Shown here: one piece after another, positions 1-10,460 of the stretch
Layout: each line of letters opens with the position of its first letter
Numbering within the stretch: the stretch's first letter is position 1
Source of the DNA: Lomentospora prolificans
Lineage: Eukaryota > Ascomycota > Sordariomycetes > Microascales > Microascaceae
Direction of reading: 5' to 3'
NCBI GenBank assembly: GCA_029532625.1
Contig: JARFXM010000003.1
Location: forward strand, 558,001 to 622,000
DNA: 64,000 bases
Translations under genes and position numbers: made by a program
Notes under the pieces: generated by a model
Databases searched by the model: none
Seen by the model: only the letters and a program-made list of their open reading frames with translations
Told to the model about the DNA's origin: nothing

Positions 1-1746
1 CTCTCACCCCACACTTTCTCGATGAAGCTATGCAGCTCTTTCGCTTCTTTTTTTTTCTTTTCTTTTTTTTTTTTCTTCGCCTCCCCAGCCACTCTATCTT
101 GGAGATAGGTGCGCAATGCAAGTCTTTGAAAACAGGTGGCGGGCAGGCGTTGAAAGAATTATCGCCGATGACGAGGCTGGTGACCAAGATGGAGTAAAAC
201 AATTGCTCATCTCAGTTGTATCGCTTCAATGTCTCCAGTCCCATTCCTTGCATTGCATGCGCTCAAGTCCTACCTACATCCACATCGAAAAAAGTCAAGA
301 GACAAGAAAAAAAAGAAAAGAGGTCGTTGATTCGTAAAATCCATCCAACATCATCGTAGACGATGAAAATGGACTAGTCCACATCGAGACCACATGCACT
401 AGTCTCGTCTTTTTCTGGCATCACACAAAAAGTTGCCTCAACTGCTGGCATCGTCCACATAGCTCATCGCTTTCCCCCCCCGGCCTGGACCTCAGCACGC
501 CTGGCTGGCCAATCGTGGTGTCCTATCAATGTTAGGCCGACAGCACACACACCAGCAAAACAGACCACCCATCACGGATATCTCTGCTCTCCATGTACGT
601 CGTAGCGTCATGTGCCTGTCCATCCAACCAAAACCCCCCATCATCATCAGCCGAAAAACACAGAATACAACACCCACTCCCACATACGAAGTAAAACCCC
701 ACAGCGAGAAACAGACCTTCCTGTTCCTCTCCAGTTGGGAACTCCATCCCATCCCAAACCGCGCCGTGAAAAAGGGGAATCAATGCAACTGTAGAGTCTG
801 GTTCCCCCCCCCTCCCGCCGCCGTCGCATCCAAAGCTACATTTTTGGCATCAAATGGCTCTTGCATCAGTTTGCAAGAACCCAAATATTTATCGAAGCCA
901 AAGAAGGGATTGTGGCGGATATTAAAAAGAGTGTACTTTTAAAGGTAAAAAGCGTGCATTGTTGTCCGTCCGTGGTACTGGCACGTCAGTGCACCTCGAC
1001 CTCGGAAGGCCGGCCTTGGCCTGGATCATTGATGGCAAGCCACTTGACCATTTGGCAACATTAGCTATCCTCGTGTAAGTCCCGTGGCAAACTTGCCCAC
1101 CAAGGAAAACCGACCCAAGACCAAGCCCAAGACCAAGAATGAGAGAAACGCTGCACCTCCTGCAGTAAATCCTACCACAACCGTCCATTCCCACCGCACA
1201 TCACAATTCTCGCTTCACTTGCATGGATGTAACTTCAAAAATTGAGGCGAGACAGAGAGAGTTATGAGAACTCATCATGTATTCATCAAGACTGTTTTCC
1301 CAAAAAAAAAATGAACTAGAAGAAAGAATAATTCAGGTCGAGAGTATCGTTGGTATCATAAAATCCCAGGTTGGTCCACCCACCCAAAAACGCCGTGATA
1401 AGGAGAGAAGCAAAAAAAGAAAAGAAAAAAAAAAAAAAAAAAAAAAAAGAGTATACAACCGACCGGCCAATGATTTTGGCCATGGGAAAAGTAAGTAAAC
1501 TCCAGTGTGCGATGGTCTTTCGTCCCCAATGCCCCTCTTATTATGTACCAAGTTCGTAAAATCCAACAAGAAATCCAATGGCGCCGATGAAGTTGTGTAA
1601 TCTGTGCTGTTGTGACCCTTTTCCGTGTACGTCATCAACTTCTCAAATATCCAGCTCCGAGTCGTTGCGGGTATCCCTAGTGCAGTATTGAAGAATGAAC
1701 GAAAAAGCGACGTGGTCTTCCAAGTCTCTTTTTTTTTGTTCTTTTT
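1..1746. other. noncoding, left edge to first gene
   Basis: No convincing gene seen. Short open frames occur on both strands but are composed of simple-sequence translations (Lys or Phe runs, Pro/His-rich stretches) and lack splice logic. The right part is probably the 3' untranslated and terminator region of the minus-strand gene ending at 1747. T-rich runs lie near 44-75 and an A24 tract at 1425-1448. Confidence 0.6.
1425..1448. repeat. A24 homopolymer
   Basis: Uninterrupted run of 24 A on the plus strand, preceded by an A/G-rich stretch. It lies about 300 bases past the stop of the minus-strand gene at 1747-2901. Confidence 0.95.
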
Positions 1747-2901
1747 TTAACCAGCCTTGACGCTCCTCCGCCGCGACATTGAAAGACCGGCCAAGATGCG
1801 GCTTCTCTTCTCAGGCGAAATCGACGAGACCGGCGAGCTGACATTGGGGCTCTGTGGCGCACCCGATATCGAAGCGTTCCTTTTCGCATTCTTCATAATC
1901 TCCTGGTACGTGACGGGCGTTGTGCTCGTCCTCGACGCGGGGCTAAGGGGGGTAATGGGGCTCTCGGGAACCTCGACGATGCTATCCCGGACCGACGGCG
2001 AGGAAACACTTTCAAGCTGGGACTGCGACGAGTTGGCAAGGTTGGTCATGAGGAGCGGGCGGCTTCGCTTCTTGACAAGGCCGAGCGTCTTCTTGAACAA
2101 CATGGAGGTAGGGTTCTTAGTAGAGGTGGGGGTGCGGCCGGCCTCGGCCTCCTCGGGGGTCGTGTCCGCGTAGGGATCGATGCCGAGGAAGGCCGGTTGG
2201 CTGCGGTTTGTGTGTAGAGTTAAGCCCTCGAGAGCGAGACTCGTGGTGCGCGGAGGGTGGTGGGCGGACGAGGGAGCGGTGGCGGAGGAAGCGTTGGATT
2301 GCCTGCGGGAGAGGTTCGGGGTCGAGGATCGAGAGGCCGAGGTGCTGGGGGTGTTGGACCTCTTCACCGTCGTGATCTGTACAACGGTAGGCTTTCCCGC
2401 GAACACAACCGAAACCATCTTGGCGATGTCCTCGTAGCTCCTCTTCCGGTTTGCCGTTGTAGCATCCACCGGATCCTGCTCGCTCTCCGAGTCAAAGTCG
2501 TATTCTGAGAAGTCGTCGGCAGAAGACGATCCATCTTCCTCGGACGACAAGTAGACCTCATGGGGTGCCGAGGTCTGTGCTAATGTGGGCTCATCTGCCG
2601 CGGCGTCAAGCTTGAGCGGCAGAGCGTCGAGGACCCTCGACGAGCGGAGGGAGGACTTTTGCGGGAGGGCTGGAGGAGAGAGCCGCATCTCGGGAGCGGG
2701 CTGCTTGGCAGGAGTGGAATTCATGATGGCGTTGTCGGCGAGCTCGCGGAACATGGACTCGTCGAAGCTCTCCCGGGAGTACATGGGCTTGGGGGCTCCC
2801 GGGAGGGAATCTCTGTAATTTATAGTGCGGGTTTGCGTTTGGGTCTGGGCCTCCATAGTCGTGGAGTCGGGGAGAGAGATAAGACCGTCCACCGTGGACA
2901 T
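1747..2901 (-). CDS. conserved fungal disordered protein, unknown function
   Basis: A single-exon frame of 384 residues; start ATG at 2901, stop TAA at 1749-1747. The protein is Ser/Pro/Thr-rich with many SP and TP sites, so it looks intrinsically disordered and a likely kinase substrate. An acidic segment (residues about 118-142, with SSEEDGSS and DFDSESEQD) precedes a short more conserved-looking block, KRSYEDIAKMVSVVFAGKPT, at about residues 152-171. Basic patches follow near residues 268-280 (KKTLGLVKKRSRP) and at the C-terminus (KRSRILAGLSMSRRRSVKAG), which could be nuclear signals or phospho-sites. No signal peptide or membrane segment is visible. I recognise the general style from other Pezizomycotina hypothetical proteins but no named domain. 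The gene stands alone, with over 12 kb of gene-poor DNA upstream, and codon third positions are C/G-rich as in the other genes here. Confidence 0.8.
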   Translation of the reverse strand: MSTVDGLISLPDSTTMEAQTQTQTRTINYRDSLPGAPKPMYSRESFDESMFRELADNAIMNSTPAKQPAPEMRLSPPALPQKSSLRSSRVLDALPLKLDAAADEPTLAQTSAPHEVYLSSEEDGSSSADDFSEYDFDSESEQDPVDATTANRKRSYEDIAKMVSVVFAGKPTVVQITTVKRSNTPSTSASRSSTPNLSRRQSNASSATAPSSAHHPPRTTSLALEGLTLHTNRSQPAFLGIDPYADTTPEEAEAGRTPTSTKNPTSMLFKKTLGLVKKRSRPLLMTNLANSSQSQLESVSSPSVRDSIVEVPESPITPLSPASRTSTTPVTYQEIMKNAKRNASISGAPQSPNVSSPVSSISPEKRSRILAGLSMSRRRSVKAG

Positions 2902-3363
2902 AGGAGATCAAGGTTCGAAACAAGTCGACCAAAGGTAAAAAAGAACAAATAAAAGTTTAAGTTCCCAAGAAAGAAAAGTGTTGCGTGTGTGGACTATCCA
3001 GGTGACGATAGTGAAGCCAGCTCGGGTTATCGATTATGTGTGGCGGCAACCTCGACGTCTCGAAACACTACTCGGTACGTTTCTATATCGCCAAGAGCTA
3101 GATGTTGAAGAAGACGTAAAGAAGAGAAGACCTCTTTTCTCTCTTCTTCTTCTTCTTCTTCTTTTCTCTGGGAATAGTATGAAGAAGGGAAACTGGTGAA
3201 GTGGTGTGAGAAGCCCAAGTCCAATGGGAGTTGGATGGGCACAGAGGGTATTTGAATTGGACGAGGAGGAAGGGTCCCTTGGGCACTCTTTGCCCTTTTT
3301 CCCTTGGTGGGCAGGGAACAGGGAGCGGGTGGGATAAGGGTGTGACGATACCGGGTGAGGATT

Positions 3364-3416
3364 GGGGAGGGGGGTGTCCGGGTTAGCAGGTTTCCCTTGC
3401 TGACACCCCCCTCCCC
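3364..3416. repeat. perfect 15-bp inverted repeat, hairpin
   Basis: The left arm 3364-3378 (GGGGAGGGGGGTGTC) and right arm 3402-3416 are exact reverse complements separated by 23 bases. The loop can extend pairing with AGCA/TGCT. It lies about 460 bases upstream of the start codon at 2901. The arm is G-rich enough for a G-quadruplex on one strand. Function unknown. Confidence 0.85.
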
Positions 3417-4648
3417 CTTGTTGGAGAGAGACCCATGTCGTGCTCCTCGCACCCTGCCCACTTTGTCAAGACAAGACAGGAACACGGTGGAGCAGCACCA
3501 GGTACCTCCCCGACCGTGTTGCTCCAGAAAAGCTACTGTGTACTCATTGGCTTGTATCTGCCGCCCACGCACTGGGCTGGAGCAGGAACAAGGCAGTAGT
3601 TTACCTCACTGACGATACCGCCTGGCTGGCTGTAATACTGAGTAATAATGCTTCAGATCAATTCCTTCCCACCCTCGCCTTGCCAGCGCACCCAAAAAAG
3701 CACTTGAGATGGGGGCTAGCAGCAGCACTACTTCGGAAGCGGATTAGTGACCACTCTAACGGCGCCTTAGACTATTACACAAGACTTGCGGTTTCGTCGA
3801 AAACACGAGATGCCTTGCAGAGGCGCGTAGTAGCGAAGAGCGAGAAAAAGAAGACTTGACTTCGAGATCGGGAATATGGCAGAATACCTACGTACTGGTA
3901 GTCTCCGCCATTGCCGTTCGCCATTCGAGCTCCAGAGGAACTTGTACGAAGTATCTCGCTGCACAACTCCTTCCTCATCCAGGCAAGGGCCTGGTAATCC
4001 AACTATTCAGACCTCGATCTCGTGAAATGATGTTTATGAATCTCTCTCGTTCTTTCCCCTTTTTAGGAATACTGGAAGACATGCGCATCCTCAAGAAAAG
4101 GAAAAGAAAAAAGGCCCTCAACATGGTCTCTGCGTACCGGTGGAGATTTGCGCAGCAAGGGGGGAAAAAGAACACGAGCCCCCAAGAAGAACACATCAGA
4201 GCCAAAAAGAGAACGAGTCCACAGCAACCGGCGCCAGCACGTCAGTGCACGTCGTGAGCCCGGCAGCAGCCCACTGATTCGGAAGAACGAAATGAGCGCA
4301 CAGAGTTTGCGCGCCTCTCATCTCCCGCCCCCTAGCCAGCCAGCACACTGAGCAAAAGAAGAACCCACCATGTGTGCTGTTGCGGGGAGCTCGTGTCGCC
4401 TCCTACACTAATATCCAAGTTTTCTTTTGATCTTTTGATGGAATGTTCTTCCCGCGCTAGGGCGGTGATGGAGAGGCGGTTGTGCTTCCATTAGCTTCAA
4501 CACGGACACGACTTTGCAATAGAAGCCATGTAGGCAAGTCATTAGTGTTGAGCCGGCATTTCGCTCCACCGGCAGCCCCAAGGCGCACTTGGCCCCATAG
4601 CTCTGCATCGTGACAGTCACGGCCCATTCCATTCTGTTGCGCGTGGAG

Positions 4649-4686
4649 GCGTCTTGGCCCCATTGTAGACCCATGGGGCCAAACGC
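4649..4686. repeat. inverted repeat, hairpin with 9-base loop
   Basis: Left arm 4649-4663 (GCGTCTTGGCCCCAT) pairs with right arm 4673-4686 (ATGGGGCCAAACGC) over 14 base pairs with one bulged base; the loop is TGTAGACCC. It lies in noncoding DNA with no adjacent gene, so it is too far from known genes to be an obvious terminator. Confidence 0.8.
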
Positions 4687-5102
4687 GTCTTCTTGGTCAT
4701 AGAAAAAACACTAATGACTATGAGGATTTTTTTTTTTTCCTTTTTCTTTCTTGTCCTTGGGCGCGCCCCGCGGCTTTGCAAATTCTCTCTGTTCCTAGTG
4801 CACGCCATCTCTTCGCGTGTTCTTACTTTTTCACACCTGAACTTGGCGAGCGGGCCCGGAGCAGGAATTCGGAAGCGGCACAAGGTCGCTGGCCGAGTTG
4901 GTTATGTACAGCTTCCTACACCTTCTCTTGTCCGTGAATGAGGATTGCGTAGCTTCATCCATCGGATGAGTGATGAGTAAGGTTTGCCCGCAACCGCATA
5001 ACCTGCTCAGCAAGAAAAACTCGGGAGGATCCACGAATTAAAGTTCCTTGTCAGCGAATGATCCCCCTCGGTCCCTCCTATTTAGCATTCAGTAATTCAT
5101 AA

Positions 5103-5345
5103 ACCCACGATTCCGGCTGGAAAGATATCAAAGGTACAGGTGGCGATGGAGGCCGTGAGTGGTCAGTCGGCGAGGAACGAGGGCTTGCGGTTCTTGTCGC
5201 ACTATCAGCCTCTCACAGTGGAGATGGACCTTGGGAACCTTTCTTTTGGCGTTTCGATGACAAGCCACCAGCAATTGACGACGAGCACTGTGAGGAATAC
5301 AATCGCCAGCTTGAGGAGTTACAAGATAAGGCCTCCCCACCAAAG

Positions 5346-5381
<36 letters not shown>

Positions 5382-5429
5382 CCCAGACTTTGCTCCTATG
5401 TTTCCTGTGTTCCATGGGGTATTGCTTGA
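5103..5429 (+). pseudogene. coding-like relic ending in a poly-Lys run
   Basis: An open plus-strand frame without a clear start. It reads like protein around 5228-5345: aromatic and charged residues (FFWRFDDKPPAIDDEHCEEY, then a short amphipathic Glu/Gln helix) with gene-like codons. It then runs through CCACCAAAG into an A33 tract read as lysines and stops about 50 bases later. No domain recognised. It could be an exon of an unrecognised gene, an old gene fragment, or a retroposed copy whose poly(A) tail is the A33 tract; chance is not excluded. Confidence 0.25.
5346..5378. repeat. A33 homopolymer
   Basis: Longest homopolymer in the window, 33 A on the plus strand. It directly follows the coding-like stretch at 5103-5345. 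Confidence 0.95.
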
Positions 5430-8400
5430 GGAGAGCCACGTCTCCCCCATCTACAAAAAAATCTACATCGCCCTTGTCTTGTTCCCTCTGCCGGCGGCAT
5501 GAACAACTCCCATATGGATGCTCATGCGGACCACACACCTCCACCACCCGGCTCACCCAGTCACATAAATGCGACTCGCAACACAGTCCAACCCACTCCA
5601 TCTCCTCCCGCCCCTCGCCTCCTGACCGGTGGAAGGGGGGGGAAATTTGTTACAACGAGGTTCCCTGGGCTTCGGGACGGGACCAAGAGAATTGGATCTT
5701 CTTCAGCGGCGCTGGCGAGGCCCAACCTCTGATCTCAATTAATCTGGATATGGGACAGTGTCCTTCCAGCGGATCCCCCGAGATGATTTGTAAATCTTGA
5801 GTGATGCCTCTAATCCGTGCATGTTCCTGGCGATCCTCGGAACAAAGGTAGTATAGAGTTTGAGTAAAGGCATAGACTTGGCCGCGTGGGAATCTATTCA
5901 GCACCGGGATACCCGTGCTTCGAGCAAATCCGAGTTCTGATCGTCGAAGTAGATAGATGGATAATACCAATCGACCAGGAATCCCCGATTCCACCCGCAC
6001 GCAACAGAGAGAGTCATGGATGGAGCGCTAACCATCGACCCATTGCGCCGTCATATGCTTTCTCGATCCCCTTCCTTTCGAACGAAAGCCGTTCTCTACG
6101 ATATCTCGTTGGCCAGAGAAAAAGCACGCTACGAGAGAGGGCAAGAAAAAGTCCAGAGAGCCCCCAATAGCCCGAAAACCTGGCGCTGTGCAACCCAGTC
6201 TGTTGGCTCGCAGACCAATTAGCCACTCCAGCAGCACGACGTACTCGAGTAGTCTCTCTTCCCCAGGCGCCAACGGGGCCTCTCTTCCAAGCATTGAGGG
6301 GTAACAGCCAACCACGGCGCAGAGCCTGGTGCCTGCGTCTCGCAACACGCGGGCTTTTGACCTGTCAGCTGCAAGCGATGCAGCCCAAGGGGGCATTTCG
6401 AGTTTGAGGTTTTCGGCCCTGTCTGTCAAAGAGGGAAGGAGGGTTCCCGTGTTGGTGCTGGCGCTTTCTGTCGAGGAATGCACGCCCATGTCCGGGTTGT
6501 TTGGAGGTTCCTATTCTTTTAGTTCTCATTCCCTACCGGAGGCTTGATGTTTATTCCAATCCATCTCGATGAGCGTCCACGTTGAGAAAACAGGGAAATT
6601 ACTACACCTTCAACGGCGGCGATCAGATGGCCAGCCAGCGAATAATGGAACCAACCCAGCATTCCAGTCCCCAAAAGCGTAAAAAAGGTCCGGGCCCGCA
6701 TCACGAGAACGCATACAAGTACTGACCTCCCCATCGCCGATCTCGAATGTATATCTCTATATCCATTAATTGGCGCCGCAATCGCAATGCGCCGCACAGG
6801 CGACGAAAATCTACACTACGACCCTGATGGTAGTAGTAATTAAATAACCCAACGCTCACACTCACACACATGGTAAAGCCAGAACCCTCAGACTCACCAT
6901 TTTCCCCTCTCGCCAGGCCTTGCGGCTGACGTCGTTGGGTACCATTTATCAACCTTTCATCACCCCTTGCCTCGGATCCCCCTTGTTCCCTGAACTCTAA
7001 CCTGTAAATAAACGTGGAATAATCGCGAACAGACTTTCTTAGCCCAAAGGAAGCCCCTCCCACGTTTCAAACTCTCTTCAGGACGGAGGAGACTATTGCG
7101 ATGGGTAGGGTGTGCAACATGCAACACAGTCGAGACGAAGAAACGGCGAGGGGAAAGCCGAAACTTCAAAGTCCGTTTCGTGAGGGAGCCTCGTAGCCAG
7201 TCACGAGCCATGAAACACTTTTTCGGGTACCATCTGATATTCCTCTGACAACCGCTCCCGAATCAGAGAGAGGCACGGCACGCGTGGAAGAAGGTGGGGG
7301 AAAGAGTACATAGGGAAAGGGCTATAGCACGGGCTGATAAGGGCTTCTATGCAATTAGCCACTAAGAGGATTTGACGCTCGGGAAAAGCCCTTTCCACGT
7401 TTTAGCCCATCTCGATTCGAGCGAGGCCTTGTGGTAAAACACTCCGAGCTTCGAAACTGCATCACAATTGACAAAAGTGAAAATGCGGGAGAGCTTTGGA
7501 TGTCGCGCATATCGGTATCCAAGGGCGCTTGGTAAGGATATTTCCGCAACACTTTTGTCTCTTTCCGTGGAATTACCATCCCAGGCTCCCCCCCTCCGAC
7601 TTGGGTTATGCCGGGTGGAAGAAAACGATATCTCCAAAGTCACATATCCCATGGGCGCCTGCTGGGGAGAATATCGTCAGAGGGAACCCGGCCAAGGTGA
7701 AGGAGGGGAGGGAAAGGGCGACACTGTGCAGAGGTACATGGGATCAACAACCGCATCCAAGGAAGAGAACCTAATGTGATCCTAGTCATTCCTTGGATTC
7801 TTATCCGAAACTAGGAAGAGGTGGTGTCCAGAGGCTGGGGCTGACGAAAGAGATGCTCAGCTCTTTATTTTTTTCTTTTTTTTTTCCCTTTTTCTTGAAT
7901 AGAGTTGTAGTGTGATGGTCCAACATGAGGTAGCGCTGCCTAGATTTGGAGGAGCAGAATGACATCTTGCATGTGTGGATGCAACGAGCATGTTGCCACT
8001 TGGTGTCGTGTGGCCAGAATACAGCCCAGGTTTTTGGGTGTTAAAGCCAACATGGCGTCATAGGTGGCCTAGACTTGCGAACATTTACTTCGTACCTCGT
8101 TGTGGCTCTGGGGCTCCCCTGTCGGTCCCTGCTTCGCCAGCCTGGCTCCTGATGGAGCGGTGCATTAGTGGGAGAGGCTTCAGAGGGCAAACAGAGGAAG
8201 GACATGGCGGGGTTGCAGTTGCGCCTGGGATCGAATCAGAGGCCGAGCTGGCCAATCCTGTGGGGGCAGAGTCATGACCTTGGCCAATCAGAGACGTCGT
8301 GGAGGTTCAGGGTCTTAAAGCTCAGCCACGCGCCACAAGTAATTTATAGCATCGTCCGTGCTTTTTGCCCGGCTCGCTTTACCCCAATCGGGCCTGGCAT

Positions 8401-10250
8401 CGATGGGTGGGTACTCTCTCCATCAGCACTCCAAGAATAGGCCCTACCTAGACTTCTATGGAGTCATAGACTGCACCGGCTTCTCTTCACTTCCGGGCCA
8501 TCTAGAATCCGCCTCGAATCCCATTGCCTCAAACTGATACACCACCTATAACCTCCTTGCCCGTCAGACTTTAAGCCATCGTCTGCTGCGCTTCCACCGC
8601 GCTTACTGCGAGGCTTACACTAGCCAGCGAAGATAAGTGAACAGAGGAGGACGAAAAAACACACGCCCCCCTCAATCGGGCTTTCCATGCTCCGAAGCCC
8701 CCAACGAGGCTTGCGCTTAGTTCAGTCGGTCTGGTCTGGTTGTCAAGAGAAGGGCATCGGGTGACCCGAACGTGAGACAATGAGGCCTATCTCGCGTACT
8801 GCTCCCCTCTCTTCTTCTTCTTCCCTTTTTTTTTCTTTCTTTCCTTTTCTCTAGGTCTTTTACGAGTCAGGTCTCGTGGAATATTAAGACTGGGGCTAGT
8901 AGTGCGCCTTGTTCCCTTTCCTTTTCCAACTCGCACGGTTAGCAGAGGTGGGCTGCACCATGACTTGCTACTAAATATCTAGTGAAACTGGAAATAGCAA
9001 CGTGCAAGAGGAAGCCAGGGCCCCATCCGCCGTCGGGCCATGACGATCGGGGGAAAAGTCCGCAAATGCGTGGAGCTAATATTATCAGCGCGGACGAAAC
9101 TTTAAGGACGCGTCTTGGCAGGCCCTTGGGTGTTACAAACATAATCTCGTCATTTCTTTCGTAAATAGAATTCCTTTGGAGATTTGATGGGGCAAGAGAA
9201 GACGCGGCTGTCATGATGCCTACCAATGCAACAGAGACCCCGCCGCTCATGACTTATCTCCGGATCGGATCGGCGCAAACGTCTGTCCACTGACTCTAAA
9301 AAAAAAAGTCGGGAAAATAGACGGCCACGGTTGAACAGGTTCTGACACTTTGGTCTCCCAAAATTAAGCCGTTAGATGGACTCTCCTGACTCTCCATCCA
9401 TTTGGAGTTGGTATTCTTTCTTTTTAGAAGCTAGTGGTGGCCGTCCTGCGACAATTGTCTGCCCTGCCACTTCGAAGCTAGACGGTCTTGATCTTCCCAG
9501 AATGGCACTCTCCCGGCGATTCGGGGCGATCTCCTATCAATAATGCTCCGTCTTGCACGAATTGATGATCCCATCCTCGACGCAAGCACCACCTCCTGAT
9601 GATCTCTGCGTTTACCGGTGTTTCCAGAGAACCAAGGATTTCCTGCACTAGCTTGCCGAGAACGAACCTTTTGCACACCAGTAAACGTGGGAATCTAATT
9701 TTGTGCTTTCCCTTTCCTTTTTTTTTTTTTTTCATTTTTTCTTTTTCCCTTCCTTTCCCCCCTCCTCCAAGAGGAGAAGCCTGTTTAGAGCATAATAGTG
9801 CATCACTCGCTTGAGACTAGTCCTGCACAAGCTTGATGATGGCCAGCGAGACTTCCTTTCATGGAATCCCCCCCGCTATGCCAGCGCAGATGCCGGTAGA
9901 CGAAATAATACTTGTAGTGCCTTCCAGGCCACTTGCATAGGGAAAAGTGGCCAGCCGAGTGAAGGGGAAGGAAGGAGAAAAGGGCCGGGTTGAGACCTCC
10001 GGGCCGTCACCTCACGTCAGTCTGACCCGGGACCATGAACTACTACCACCGACACCAACGCCGATCGACGCTGTTCCTGACATGTAAGATGGACTTCCAA
10101 TTCTAAAGCGTGGGTGTGGGTCGGGCTGAGCGAAGGCAAAGAGGCTCAGATTGGATTCAAACCTGTGTTCCTGTCAGCACTTAACTCGGCTTCCCTCCAA
10201 TAATACGTTGGGTTGGATCCCTCCTGCGGCCGACTTGAGATGAATGAAAA

Positions 10251-10284
10251 AATAATAATAATAATAAATAAAATAAAATAAAAT
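10251..10284. repeat. AAT / AAATA microsatellite
   Basis: Tandem AAT units run directly into tandem AAATA units in gene-poor DNA. Confidence 0.9.
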
Positions 10285-10434
10285 CACCCACCGCCTACAA
10301 CGGTAACGTGGTAAAAACTTGGGCCTTTTGACGATGAATGCCAGTCCATGCATGGTCTCCATTGGTGGGCAGCGAGGGCGAGGCTGAGGATGGGCGATGC
10401 CCGCTAGAAGGAACAAAGTCTGGCAATGTTGGAC

Positions 10435-10460
10435 TCTCTCTCTCTCTCTTCTTCTTCTTC
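10435..10460. repeat. CT / CTT microsatellite
   Basis: A run of CT dinucleotides followed by CTT units; noncoding surroundings. Confidence 0.85.

Noticed and set aside
6028..6489. 153-codon minus-strand frame in the first gene-poor region
   Set aside because: The first half reads somewhat like protein, but there is no domain, no supporting exon and mixed third-position bases; kept only as a remark.
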